A stretch of DNA of 64,000 bases from assembly GCF_900142695.1 (NCBI RefSeq), contig NZ_FRBU01000015.1, forward strand, positions 1-64,000. The letters are read 5' to 3'. Under the pieces are notes generated by a model, which saw nothing but the letters and a program-made list of their open reading frames with translations, did not search any database and was not told where the DNA came from. Position 1 is the first letter of the stretch, and every line of letters begins with the position of its first letter. A program made the translations under genes and the position numbers. Below are positions 8,711-17,602 of the stretch, one piece after another. The stretch is from Flavobacterium xanthum (GTDB taxonomy: Bacteria > Bacteroidota > Bacteroidia > Flavobacteriales > Flavobacteriaceae).

Positions 8711-9226
8711 CTATAAATACCTTTCTTGAAAAACTTTTTGATGGTGTTTTTGATGACCAATCATAATAAAACCAATTGCACGAACAGAAACAACTGCATT
8801 TGAAGCAGTTCCCATTCTCTTTAACTGCTCTTCGGACAAACTTTTGAAAAGAAACAAATTGGAATGTCTAACCGCTGAAAATTCAGTTAGTAAATCCTGA
8901 ATACTTCTGCTGTTAGCACTCGTATTGTCAATATAATCATTTTCATCAAAACCGGGTAAAGGTGTTTGATCCTCTCTCGAAATTCGCAATGCCCGATAAG
9001 CAAAAATGCGTTCCGTATCAATTACATGCTGAATAATTTCTTTGATAGTCCATTTCCCTTCTGCATAGCGATAATCAAATTTGTCCATGGGAATGTTTTG
9101 TACAAAATGAATAAAATCGTGTAATGAAATTTCTAATTCATCCATTAATGTGACTTCTCCCAAAGCGTTTATGTAGGGAGTATAATAAGCGGCATATTCG
9201 TTTACAGGTAATTGTGTTGATTTCAT
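8711..9226 (-). CDS. DinB-fold protein
   Basis: 171-residue four-helix-bundle protein of the DinB/YfiT-like metalloprotein superfamily. The helix beginning WTIKEIIQHVIDTERI supplies one metal His, and the C-terminal HQKHHQKVF supplies the others, giving the usual three-His site. Members bind divalent metal; some act in thiol transfer reactions, but most have no known substrate. The gene starts 10 bp after the PEP carboxylase stop and is probably co-transcribed with it. Its function here is not known. Confidence 0.85.
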   Translation of the reverse strand: MKSTQLPVNEYAAYYTPYINALGEVTLMDELEISLHDFIHFVQNIPMDKFDYRYAEGKWTIKEIIQHVIDTERIFAYRALRISREDQTPLPGFDENDYIDNTSANSRSIQDLLTEFSAVRHSNLFLFKSLSEEQLKRMGTASNAVVSVRAIGFIMIGHQKHHQKVFQERYL

Positions 9227-9236
9227 TTTATGTTAT

Positions 9237-11822
9237 TTAAGCTGAATTTCTACTAGCATTTGTGTTTCCAAAAAGAGAACGAGTCACTATTTTTTCATAT
9301 ACTTTTATTAAAGCTTCATCAGGTGATTTATCCTTGTTTAACTCGTTAATTCGTAACAAAGCATATTGTTGTATTGTTAACAATGGCAGTACAATACGCT
9401 CTCTTATTTGTATAGATGCTTTACCATCTGGGTAATTTTCCATAAGCTCTTTATGACCTGCAATTTTCAAAAGCAATCGTTTTGTTTCTAAAAATTCATC
9501 ATAAATAATTTGCCAAAAATCTCCAAACTGCGGATCTTTTTTCATGTAAGCGGTCAAAGGAAAAAATGACTTAGCCAATGACATCATACTGTTTTCTAAC
9601 AAGGTTTTGAAGAACAAAGAATGATCATATAAATCTTGAACTTTATTCCACTGATTAGTATCTTCAAAATGTTTAAGTGCCGTACCAACACCAAAAAATC
9701 CAGGTACATTTTGCTTCAACTGACTCCAAGAACCCACAAAAGGAATGGCTCTTAAATCAGCAAAATCTAGGTGTTCTGATTTACTCCTTTTCGATGGCCG
9801 ACTTCCAATGTTCGTTTTGGCATAGTACTTTAGTGTACTCATTTGTTCTAAATAAGGAATGAATTTGGGATGATTCTTAAAACTTAAATATTTTTCATAT
9901 CCTAAACCTGCCAATTGATCTAATATACTTTTTTCCTCTAAAGTCAATTCATTATCTCCTTTACCAAAAACTTGATTGGTCACACCAGCACTCAGTAAAT
10001 TTTCCAAGTTATACCTGCAAGAATCTAATGTACCAAAGTTAGAACTAATAGTCTGCCCCTGCACTGTAACCTGAATTTCATTATTCTCAATCTTTGGTCC
10101 TAAAGAAGCATAAAACTTATGTGTTTTTCCACCCCCACGAGCTGGCGGACCACCACGACCATCAAAGAAAATAACCTTAATGCCATATTTCCTAGATATT
10201 TCTGTAAGTTCTTCTTTGGCTTTGTAAATACTCCAGTTTGCCATAAGGTAGCCTCCGTCCTTTGTACCATCAGAAAAACCAAGCATGATGGTTTGCTTAT
10301 TATTTCTATTAATTAAATGTTGTGCATAAGCCGGATTAGTGTATAATTTTTCCATAATGGCATGCGCATTTTGCAAATCATCAACTGATTCAAAAAGAGG
10401 TATAATATCAACTGTAGGGTCCTCCCAATTACTCAAACGAAATAACGCAAAGGTTTCCATTACATTAAGCGCACTTTCATTATTACTAATGATATAGCGA
10501 TTAGCACCAAATTCTCCGTTATTTTGTTGAATTGTTTTGATAGCTTGAACAGATTCAATAGTTAAGCGTGTCAATTCATTTTCAAAAACAGCGGGATCAA
10601 GATTCCCACTAGTATTTGACAAGACCTTAAATTTTTCTTCTTCGGTTAATTCAAAATAATTTTTCGGAAAAACAGATTCATCGGTTTTTAAATAATACGT
10701 GACGATGTCATTAAACACGGAATCATGTATTTTACTGTTTTGACGAATATCTAAAGAAGCAAAATGAAATCCAAATAAATTCACTTTTATCAAAAGCGCA
10801 TCTAATTCGTCCAAATATAAGGATTGATGTTGATCAATAATGATCTGTTTTATTTTATTCAATTGTGATTTAAATTCATCTAAAGTGATAAAAATTTCCC
10901 CCTTTGAATAAAAAACAGATCTATAAAGTTTTTGTTCAAGCTGATTAACTAAAGTATCTACACCTGAGAAAGTTAATTTTCTTTTTAATCCTCTCATTTC
11001 AATATAATAACATTTCAAAATGGAAGTTCGCAAGCGCTCAGCTACATTTAAAGTAATCTCCGTTGTTACAAATGGATTCCCATCACGGTCTCCGCCAGGC
11101 CAAAAACCAAGCTTAATTAAAGGGTTCTTTATGGAGTTACCATCAAAAATATTTTTTTGAAGATAATGAACCATTTCACCAGAAGTTTCATAGAATACGT
11201 TTTCAAGGTACCAAATCAAGCTTACTGCTTCATCAAAAGGATTCGGTTTTTCATTTTTAATGAAAGGAGTTTTACCTAATTGCGCTAGCAATTGCTTGAT
11301 ATCTAATAAATTATTCTTACGGATTGCCTCTGTCAAATCATTGATAATCCCAAGAACTGCTCCAGGATAAAACTGTGTAGGATGAGCCGTTAAAACCGTT
11401 CTCACATTGAAATCTTCTAAGAAATCAACTAATTCCTCTTGTTTATTTTTTGCGTCAGACTTCTCTTTTATATCTCGAAGAGATCCTCTACCTTCCATAT
11501 TGTTGACAATCGGAAAAGCAGCATCTTCGATAGCATCAAATAATACGATTTGGCGCTCTATATACTGAATAAAACGAAACATGATGTCAATTTTATCAGC
11601 CTCTGAGGCATCATGTAAATAACGTTGAGCAAAAAAATCAACTATTTCCTTTGGTGTTTCTTGTTTTTTGAAGCCTGTATCGCAACTATCTGTAAATAGA
11701 GGAAGTAAAGCTCCTGTATTATCTATAGAGTGAAACGGTAGCGTAATAAAAACACTATTGTAAATATTATATTTCGATAGAACGTCTTGATTGAAACGCT
11801 CAATTTTAGGTAGTGTGTACAT
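9237..11822 (-). CDS. ppc: Phosphoenolpyruvate carboxylase
   Basis: Adds bicarbonate to PEP to form oxaloacetate, refilling the TCA cycle. Catalytic motifs are VLTAHPTQ (active-site His), GGDRDGNP, and the glycine-rich loop FFDGRGGPPARGGGKTH, a variant of the usual FHGRGGxxGRGG. The C-terminal end is ASRNSA in place of the common RNTG. At 861 residues it is close to the E. coli length. The Lrp gene upstream ends at its own terminator, so ppc has a separate promoter, and the DinB-fold gene follows. Confidence 0.96.
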   Translation of the reverse strand: MYTLPKIERFNQDVLSKYNIYNSVFITLPFHSIDNTGALLPLFTDSCDTGFKKQETPKEIVDFFAQRYLHDASEADKIDIMFRFIQYIERQIVLFDAIEDAAFPIVNNMEGRGSLRDIKEKSDAKNKQEELVDFLEDFNVRTVLTAHPTQFYPGAVLGIINDLTEAIRKNNLLDIKQLLAQLGKTPFIKNEKPNPFDEAVSLIWYLENVFYETSGEMVHYLQKNIFDGNSIKNPLIKLGFWPGGDRDGNPFVTTEITLNVAERLRTSILKCYYIEMRGLKRKLTFSGVDTLVNQLEQKLYRSVFYSKGEIFITLDEFKSQLNKIKQIIIDQHQSLYLDELDALLIKVNLFGFHFASLDIRQNSKIHDSVFNDIVTYYLKTDESVFPKNYFELTEEEKFKVLSNTSGNLDPAVFENELTRLTIESVQAIKTIQQNNGEFGANRYIISNNESALNVMETFALFRLSNWEDPTVDIIPLFESVDDLQNAHAIMEKLYTNPAYAQHLINRNNKQTIMLGFSDGTKDGGYLMANWSIYKAKEELTEISRKYGIKVIFFDGRGGPPARGGGKTHKFYASLGPKIENNEIQVTVQGQTISSNFGTLDSCRYNLENLLSAGVTNQVFGKGDNELTLEEKSILDQLAGLGYEKYLSFKNHPKFIPYLEQMSTLKYYAKTNIGSRPSKRSKSEHLDFADLRAIPFVGSWSQLKQNVPGFFGVGTALKHFEDTNQWNKVQDLYDHSLFFKTLLENSMMSLAKSFFPLTAYMKKDPQFGDFWQIIYDEFLETKRLLLKIAGHKELMENYPDGKASIQIRERIVLPLLTIQQYALLRINELNKDKSPDEALIKVYEKIVTRSLFGNTNASRNSA

Positions 11823-11862
11823 AGTTATTCGGTTGTAGTTGGTTTAGTTAGTTCATTTTTCA

Positions 11863-11893
11863 TAAAAAAAACCCCAAGAATTAACTTGAGGTT
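11863..11893 (-). terminator. Terminator behind the Lrp gene
   Basis: On the minus strand the stem ACCTCAAG pairs with CTTGGGGT across a TTAATT loop and runs into a T-rich stretch. It lies between the Lrp-family gene and ppc and separates their transcripts. Confidence 0.7.
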
Positions 11894-11923
11894 ATATTTA
11901 TTATATAGCGCATTCAAGACTAA

Positions 11924-12403
11924 TTACATATTTTTGAAAATAGTATGCATCAAGCGCTTCTTGTCATTAATACTTTCTTCTAGAGATATCATAGTTTCAG
12001 TTCTATAAACACCATCTATATCATCAATCATAAAGATAACATCCTTTGCATGCTTCGTATCTTTAGCTCTGATTTTACAGAAGATATTGAATTTCCCTGT
12101 AGTAACAGAGGCTACTGTCACGTACGGAATTTCATTAATTCGCTCCAAAACGAATTTTGTTTGAGAAGTATTGTTTAGAAAAACACCTACATACGCAATA
12201 AATGAATATCCCAATTTATCGTAATCAAGCACTAATGAAGATCCCATTATAATACCTGCATCCTCCATTTTCTTAACTCTAACATGCACTGTACCTGCCG
12301 AAATTAATAATTTTTTTGCAATATCCGTAAATGGAACTCTTGTATTGTCTATCAACATATCTAAAATCTGGTGATCTACTTCATCTAAACGAAATTTACT
12401 CAT
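11924..12403 (-). CDS. Lrp/AsnC-family transcriptional regulator
   Basis: 159-residue regulator: N-terminal winged helix-turn-helix (VDHQILDMLIDNTRVPFTDI, then SAGTVHVRVKKMEDAG) and a C-terminal RAM ligand-binding domain (VASVTTGKFNIFCKIRAKDT). Such proteins control amino-acid metabolism genes in response to an amino acid. The frame is open for 21 more codons upstream, but the ATG at 12403 (MSKFRLDEVD) fits family starts; the extension is hydrophobic and unlike the family. It lies 76 bp after the M14 peptidase on the same strand. Confidence 0.92.
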   Translation of the reverse strand: MSKFRLDEVDHQILDMLIDNTRVPFTDIAKKLLISAGTVHVRVKKMEDAGIIMGSSLVLDYDKLGYSFIAYVGVFLNNTSQTKFVLERINEIPYVTVASVTTGKFNIFCKIRAKDTKHAKDVIFMIDDIDGVYRTETMISLEESINDKKRLMHTIFKNM

Positions 12404-12479
12404 AACTCTTAAATTAATATTATTAATTGCTTTAACAAAGTATAAAAATATACATAAAAACAACAAAATGACATATATA

Positions 12480-13634
12480 TTATATTTTTATCATTCCGTT
12501 AACAACTTTTATGTTATTATCTAAATAAAAATCAGTTTTTTGGTTTAATTTAGGAATTGAATCAAAATCATCTTTATAAAGTGCTCCTTTAGCATCGTAT
12601 TCAAAATGACCAAAATAATTCTCTAAATCGCCTATCTGAACAACGTAGGCATTAAAACAAATCTGATTTTCAATTAACTCTTCTTTGTATTGTGCTGCAA
12701 AATTGGTGATTATTTCGATACCATCATAATTTATTTTGATGTTTTTATACATAAAATCATAAAAAACGACTTTATTTTGAGGAATATTCAAATATTTGTT
12801 AATTCCGTTGCTAACTATAACGTTTTCGCTCAGTGCAGTGAAACTTAGAATCAATGCCATAAAAACGTATTTTCGAGTTATCTCTCTTTGATAGTCATTT
12901 TGAAAATGCCCTGCTTCAAACAACACCGTGGGTACTCCTAAATATTGAAAAGTATCCCCAATACAGTTGATATTAAACGAATCATCAAAACGACCAATTT
13001 GATTGGGTAAATACTGATGCAACGATTCATTTATACTAGCAATCAAATGAATAGCCTTCAATCGAGATTCATTAACTTCTCGTTCTTTATTGTATGAAGG
13101 GGCTAAAAAGGACAATGTAGCCGGTTTTCCCGTGTCGCTCACGCCAAAAATAGTACGCTGATCATGCAGGTTAAAGCAATAATCCGGTTTAAAAACCTCA
13201 AAAGTAGCTCTTAGGATCTTACTTTCTGGCTGCGTTAGCTCCTGCGAATCGCGATTTAAATCCACTTTATTGGCATTTTCTCTCGTATATAATGTAGCTC
13301 CATCAGGATTTAACATTGGAATACTGCAAAAAGTAAATGTAGTTAGTAATTGGTGCGCCAAGTCTGAACCGCTATGCAACACATTTATAAAATCAAATAA
13401 GGCTTTGGTAGTTGTACCTTCATTTCCATGCATTTGTGACCAAAGGAAAATTTTGGTTTTACCTTCTCCAATTTGATACGAATAAATCGACTTTCCTAAA
13501 ACTGATTTTCCAATAATTTGCAGTTGATTATCGGTGTTTAATTTTTGCAATAACGGTTCCATCGAATCCAAAGTGATGTACCGACCGTGAAGAGATTCTT
13601 CTTTATATTGACTAAACAATAATTCTAAATTCAT
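12480..13634 (-). CDS. M14-family zinc carboxypeptidase-like protein
   Basis: 384-residue metallopeptidase of the M14 fold. Zinc ligands are visible as MHGNEG (His69, Glu72) and NLHDQR (His157), the substrate-binding LNRDS is present, and Glu240 in FEAGHF fits the general base. I see no signal peptide, so it is probably cytoplasmic. It is transcribed away from the XRE regulator gene, and two palindromes lie on its predicted promoter. Substrate unknown; amidated or short peptides are likely from the family. Confidence 0.85.
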   Translation of the reverse strand: MNLELLFSQYKEESLHGRYITLDSMEPLLQKLNTDNQLQIIGKSVLGKSIYSYQIGEGKTKIFLWSQMHGNEGTTTKALFDFINVLHSGSDLAHQLLTTFTFCSIPMLNPDGATLYTRENANKVDLNRDSQELTQPESKILRATFEVFKPDYCFNLHDQRTIFGVSDTGKPATLSFLAPSYNKEREVNESRLKAIHLIASINESLHQYLPNQIGRFDDSFNINCIGDTFQYLGVPTVLFEAGHFQNDYQREITRKYVFMALILSFTALSENVIVSNGINKYLNIPQNKVVFYDFMYKNIKINYDGIEIITNFAAQYKEELIENQICFNAYVVQIGDLENYFGHFEYDAKGALYKDDFDSIPKLNQKTDFYLDNNIKVVNGMIKI

Positions 13635-13945
13635 GCTGTTTTATTTGATTTACAAAAGTAAACATCTTTATATTTACAATTGTAAACAATCAAAAATGAA
13701 ATAATATTATTAATGTAAACAGTATTCTAGTGTTAATCAGGACAAGCAATCGGTTCTAGATACACAAATGTTACCAATTATTTTAATGATACTTAAATAA
13801 TACATTATCAATATTTTAATACATTATATATAATTAAAAACTTTAATAAAAAATGAGGAAATGAAATAAATTACACTTGTAATTTTGCTATTTCAAGCTG
13901 TTTTAATTACATTTGTAACTAGTTAATATTTAATTGTGATTTACA
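13635..13945. other. Divergent regulatory region between M14 peptidase and XRE regulator
   Basis: 311 AT-rich bp with no gene. It holds two predicted promoters facing outwards and five palindromes of form (T/A)TTAC-N4-GTAA(A/T/C): 13649-13662, 13673-13686, 13870-13883, 13906-13919 and 13940-13953 (the last overlaps the XRE start codon). A lone half site GTAAAC lies at 13715-13720. The 150 bp in the middle hold nothing else I recognise. Confidence 0.75.
13649..13686. promoter_or_regulatory. Operator pair on the M14 peptidase promoter
   Basis: Two palindromes, TTTAC-AAAA-GTAAA (13649-13662) and TTTAC-AATT-GTAAA (13673-13686), 24 bp centre to centre. On the minus strand the first covers the -7 element TACTTTTG (13653-13660) and the second contains the TTG at the -33 position (13677-13679). 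A protein bound at either would block the peptidase promoter. The likely binder is the XRE protein encoded on the other side. Confidence 0.7.
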
Positions 13946-13953
13946 ATGGTAAA
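13870..13953. promoter_or_regulatory. Operators and promoter of the XRE regulator
   Basis: Three palindromes: ATTAC-ACTT-GTAAT (13870-13883), ATTAC-ATTT-GTAAC (13906-13919) and TTTAC-AATG-GTAAA (13940-13953). The promoter is TTTG at 13884-13887, 20 bp gap, TACATTTG at 13908-13915. The first palindrome abuts the -33 element, the second covers the -7 element, and the third covers the ATG at 13946. This layout fits autorepression. Confidence 0.7.
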
Positions 13954-14419
13954 CATCGAGGATTTTATAAAAAGGTTAGAATTTATACTAGATTATTACA
14001 GCTTGAATGCCTCTTCTTTTGCCGATAAAATTGGGGTGCAGCGTTCGAGTTTATCCCACCTTCTTTCAGGCAGAAACAAACCCAGCTTGGATTTTATTCT
14101 TAAAATATTAGCCGTGTTTCCTGATGTTGATTTGTATTGGATTTTGAATGGAAAAGGAACCTTTCCCAAAAATTCGGAGCAGTTTGATAAAAAGGAAAAT
14201 ACGATTGAGCCAATGGTAAACTCTACTGCTCCAACTCCTCCTGCAACGGAGGCAATTCCAGAGAATTTATTTTCGGAAATAAATATCCCAGATCCGAGAC
14301 CGTCCTTAGAAACAAAAAAAATAGAAAATCCAAACGGCAATAAAGAACCTGATTCTGGTACAATTGATAAAATCGTGATTTTTTATAAAAATGGGACCTT
14401 TAAAAGTTACATTCCTTAG
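13946..14419 (+). CDS. XRE-family helix-turn-helix regulator
   Basis: 157 residues. Residues about 5-65 form a Cro/CI-type domain: SLNASSFADKIGVQRSSLSH contains the helix-turn-helix, followed by LLSGRNKPSLDFILKIL. Residues 75-135 are a Pro/Glu/Lys-rich linker, and the end IDKIVIFYKNGTFKSYIP is a short beta element seen in flavobacterial relatives. The linker and lack of a LexA-type protease motif suggest control by abundance or a partner, not self-cleavage. It is divergent from the M14 peptidase, with operator-like palindromes on both promoters, so it probably represses itself and the peptidase. Confidence 0.88.
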   Translation: MVNIEDFIKRLEFILDYYSLNASSFADKIGVQRSSLSHLLSGRNKPSLDFILKILAVFPDVDLYWILNGKGTFPKNSEQFDKKENTIEPMVNSTAPTPPATEAIPENLFSEINIPDPRPSLETKKIENPNGNKEPDSGTIDKIVIFYKNGTFKSYIP

Positions 14420-14787
14420 TAGGTAAAATCCCAATGCAACTTTTATTTTATTCGAACAGGTAAAGGATGCTCCCGCAATTGCGCTCACACTTGGCTCAGC
14501 ATCTTCAGTCGATAATATGAGGATTTGTTAATAGTAGTAGTTGTACGCTATAAGTGAGCCTTCCTTTTCGCCATTATATTAAACAATGATCTGCTCTGTA
14601 AAAACATTTCAAATTATGTAACCGTTTCTGTTGTCATGAACACAGTTCTGTAATTACTTTATTCACAAGTATCCCATAAGGTTACAAAATTAAATTGTAT
14701 CGCTGTCTGTTGCAAATCAATGTTTTTAAAATAAGTAAAAATTCAATTAATTGGTTTTAACTTAAACTGATTTATTTTGACTCGTCT
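14420..14787. other. Gene-free stretch between convergent genes
   Basis: 368 bp between the XRE regulator and the acyltransferase, which converge here. I see no credible frame, no strong terminator and no repeat. It is mostly AT-rich sequence with a slightly GC-richer patch near 14460-14510. Confidence 0.5.
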
Positions 14788-15339
14788 TTACACTGAGTAG
14801 CCCTTTTGTGGATTTTTACCTTTAACTCCTATGAAATGCTTTTTTAAAATGGCTATATCATTTTCAATTGCACCTGACGGCGACAAAGGATTCCCTAATT
14901 TAACTTCTTTTTTTCCAAAATCGAAAGCTATAGGTACAATGGGAACATTTGCTTTCAATGCGATGTAATAAAATCCCGTTTTTAGTTCGGTTACTTTTTT
15001 ACGTGTTCCCTCTGGTGCAACGGCTAGTCTAAAAATTTCTTTTCGTTGGAAAATAGCCGCAATGGAATCGACTTTATTTAAACCTCCGGAGCGATCCAAA
15101 GGCTCTCCTCCCATGTACCTAAAATAAAATCCAAATGGGAAACGAAATAATTCCTTTTTACCAACCCAATTCATTTCTAATCCGGTAATTCCTCTGGTGA
15201 AAATACCCAAATAAAAATCATGTGCACTGGTGTGAGGCATTACCATCATAACACATTTTTTGATATCGGTATTAATGCTGCCCACTATTTTCCACCCCAT
15301 GAGTCTGAAAAATATCCATTTATATAATCGTTTCTTCAT
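14788..15339 (-). CDS. Lysophospholipid acyltransferase family protein
   Basis: 183-residue PlsC-like acyltransferase. The HX4D catalytic motif is PHTSAHD (His36 to Asp41) and the substrate-binding motif is PEGTRKK (Glu110). The short length, with an N-terminal segment that may insert in the membrane, fits the small 1-acylglycerol-3-phosphate acyltransferase-like group in Bacteroidota. It likely transfers acyl chains in phospholipid or ornithine/glycine lipid synthesis; the acceptor is not decided by sequence. It is divergent from the methyltransferase-like gene. Confidence 0.85.
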   Translation of the reverse strand: MKKRLYKWIFFRLMGWKIVGSINTDIKKCVMMVMPHTSAHDFYLGIFTRGITGLEMNWVGKKELFRFPFGFYFRYMGGEPLDRSGGLNKVDSIAAIFQRKEIFRLAVAPEGTRKKVTELKTGFYYIALKANVPIVPIAFDFGKKEVKLGNPLSPSGAIENDIAILKKHFIGVKGKNPQKGYSV

Positions 15340-15376
15340 TCTTTACTATTTAGCGTAAATTAAATAATTTAAATCT

Positions 15377-15384
15377 TATTTTTG
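15377..15384 (+). promoter_or_regulatory. Predicted -7 element, TATTTTTG
   Basis: Exact TAnnTTTG match 17 bp before the ATG of the spermidine-synthase-like gene. No clear TTG lies at the -33 distance. Confidence 0.4.
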
Positions 15385-15400
15385 GGTTAAACAGCGTACA

Positions 15401-16069
15401 ATGATAAAAAAAATATTCAGTTATTTTATTCCCATAAAAATTTACGAGACTAAATCGGTATTGAGTAAATCTATTGAAGTCACTTGGGCCAATGGAGAAT
15501 TAGTTTTAGACTCGGAAAACGCTAATTATTCTTATGGCAGTTTACAACGCATCTTGAGATTAGGATTAAAAAATATTGGATATGAAAAAATAGTCGCCAT
15601 GAATCATATTCTTATTTTGGGAGTTGCTGGAGGAAGCGTAATAAAAACATTGGTGGAGGAAATTAAATATAAAGGAAAAATTACCGGAGTTGAAATAGAT
15701 GCCGAGATCATAAAAATAGCCAATGCCTACTTTAAACTGGACCAAGTAAAAAACCTTGAAATTGTGATTGATGATGCTTTCGAATTTGTTTTAAAAACCC
15801 AAAATAAATATGATTTGATACTCATTGATGTTTTTCAAGATACAACAATGCCTAATTTTCTGTTTGAAGATTTTTTTATCAAGCGTACCTGCTTTCTGTT
15901 ACAACGCAAAGGTTTCATTCTTTTCAATACGATGATTTTGAATGAAACGCAAAACATAAGAAACAAAAAATATGTCTCTGAATTTTACAACCCTCAGTTT
16001 CAAATTAAAACAATTCCGCGAGTTGAAATTCATAACGAGCTAATTTTAATCGAAAAATTGGAACCCTAA
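15401..16069 (+). CDS. Spermidine-synthase-like methyltransferase-fold protein
   Basis: 222-residue Rossmann-fold protein. The nucleotide-binding loop is LGVAGGS (about residues 73-79), the acidic residue of the next strand is in GVEID (97-100), and DLILIDVFQD takes the place of the catalytic DSSDP-type strand of spermidine synthase. The N-terminal beta domain of true spermidine synthases is short here. It may be an aminopropyltransferase or an unrelated SAM-dependent enzyme. A polyamine gene pair lies about 11 kb away, but there is no direct operon link. Next on the same strand is the K+ channel gene. Confidence 0.7.
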   Translation: MIKKIFSYFIPIKIYETKSVLSKSIEVTWANGELVLDSENANYSYGSLQRILRLGLKNIGYEKIVAMNHILILGVAGGSVIKTLVEEIKYKGKITGVEIDAEIIKIANAYFKLDQVKNLEIVIDDAFEFVLKTQNKYDLILIDVFQDTTMPNFLFEDFFIKRTCFLLQRKGFILFNTMILNETQNIRNKKYVSEFYNPQFQIKTIPRVEIHNELILIEKLEP

Positions 16070-16158
16070 ATAACTAGAAATAAATTATAATCCGATCTAG
16101 TAGCATTGCAGCACAATTATTTTGTACTCTTACATCGCCTATTTTAAATGCAAATTGA

Positions 16159-16869
16159 ATGAAAAAAATTATAAAAAAATTGTTTTTAGGGAAACCATCT
16201 CAAGGTGCTCAGCCCCAATTCAATCCCCTTCAAAAACGGATTCAAAACATACAATCCATTTGGAACAACGACCATCAGGAAGACAATGGAATTGAAAAAA
16301 TCGTCCGATTACTATTGGCTTCTTCGCAATTGTTTTTTCCTGGAATTTATATAAAGTATTGGGCTGGTAAAAAAGGTGTTGAATACCAAGATTTAGCCTT
16401 GGATTTTTATGTTTTGCTTAAAGTAATTTTTCCGATTTTAATTTTAATAAACCACTGGCAAAACCAACTATGGATCATTTGGATTCTTGTTTATGTTTTT
16501 TTAGAAACCGTTTTTTACATTCCAACATTAATTTTTGCCTCTGATTTATTCTCTAAACCACGATCGTACAAAAGGTCAATGCTGTTACTTTTTTTTAATT
16601 ATCTAGAGATCGCCTTTGCTTATGCTGTATTTTATTCCGTCGACAATTACTTGAATAAGCCATTCTATCATTGGTTTGATGCAGTTTATTTCAGCATTGT
16701 AACTTCGTCTTCCATCGGTTATGGCGATTATTATCCAATTACGACAATCGGAAAATTTCTAGTAACTACACAAGCATTATTATTTCTGTTTTTTATTGTG
16801 CTTTTCTTGAATTTCTTTTCTACCAAAGTAAAAACCAAAGGCTATTTTGATCATGAAAACCAGAACTAA
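16159..16869 (+). CDS. Potassium channel family protein
   Basis: 236-residue inner-membrane protein with four or more hydrophobic helices. The C-terminal pore unit carries the selectivity filter SIGYGD (residues 185-190) between a pore helix and the last membrane helix, the mark of K+-selective channels. The N-terminus is cytoplasmic and basic, with extra helices at about residues 82-130. No RCK/TrkA-N regulatory domain follows the last helix, so gating is not by the usual nucleotide-binding ring. It ends 2 bp before the kdsB stop, in convergent orientation. Confidence 0.88.
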   Translation: MKKIIKKLFLGKPSQGAQPQFNPLQKRIQNIQSIWNNDHQEDNGIEKIVRLLLASSQLFFPGIYIKYWAGKKGVEYQDLALDFYVLLKVIFPILILINHWQNQLWIIWILVYVFLETVFYIPTLIFASDLFSKPRSYKRSMLLLFFNYLEIAFAYAVFYSVDNYLNKPFYHWFDAVYFSIVTSSSIGYGDYYPITTIGKFLVTTQALLFLFFIVLFLNFFSTKVKTKGYFDHENQN

Positions 16870-16870
16870 A

Positions 16871-17596
16871 TTACACCATTTTTCTCGCTCTTTCTAAGTC
16901 TTCTGGGGTGTCAATTCCAATTCCTACATGAGTAGTTTCAACCATTTTGATGCGTTTGCCAAATTCCAAATAGCGCAATTGCTCTAGTTTTTCGGATGCT
17001 TCCAAGGATTGCATAGGTAACCTGTAGAAATCCAGTAACGCTTGTTTTCTAAACGCATAAATCCCGATGTGTTGCATGTAGCGAACACCTATATTTTTCT
17101 CCCTTGGATACGGAATTACCGAACGTGAAAAGTACAATGCAAATCCATTTTGATCCACCACTACTTTTACATTGTTGGGATTATTGATGTCATCTTCATT
17201 TGTAATTTCGCGCTTCAACGAAGCTAAATCCACTTTTTGATCCACATCATTTCTAAAAACTTCAATGACTTTTGCCAAAGGTTCCGCATCAATAAATGGT
17301 TCGTCCCCTTGAACATTAATCACAATATCAACGTCCAGATTTTCGACTGCTTCCGCAATTCGATCACTTCCTGATTCGTGTTCCTTGATACTTTTGATGG
17401 CTTTTCCTCCGTGAGAAACGATTTCGTCATAAATTAAATCCGAATCCGTTACCACAAAAACATCATCAAACAATTTAGTGTTTATCGCTGCTTCATAAGT
17501 TCTTAAAATCACGGTTTTGCCTCCCAAATCCTGCATTAATTTTGCTGGAAATCGTGTTGAGGCGTAACGTGCGGGAATGACTGCTATTATTTTCAT
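16871..17596 (-). CDS. kdsB: 3-deoxy-manno-octulosonate cytidylyltransferase
   Basis: Activates KDO to CMP-KDO for the lipopolysaccharide inner core. The N-terminal [16 protein letters not shown], the NVQGDEPFI metal/CTP segment and [12 protein letters not shown] are family signatures, and 241 residues is the normal length. It confirms a Gram-negative envelope with KDO-containing LPS. The small membrane-anchored gene on the same strand ends 7 bp before the kdsB start and may be co-transcribed with it. Confidence 0.96.
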   Translation of the reverse strand: MKIIAVIPARYASTRFPAKLMQDLGGKTVILRTYEAAINTKLFDDVFVVTDSDLIYDEIVSHGGKAIKSIKEHESGSDRIAEAVENLDVDIVINVQGDEPFIDAEPLAKVIEVFRNDVDQKVDLASLKREITNEDDINNPNNVKVVVDQNGFALYFSRSVIPYPREKNIGVRYMQHIGIYAFRKQALLDFYRLPMQSLEASEKLEQLRYLEFGKRIKMVETTHVGIGIDTPEDLERARKMV

Positions 17597-17602
17597 GTTT
17601 AT

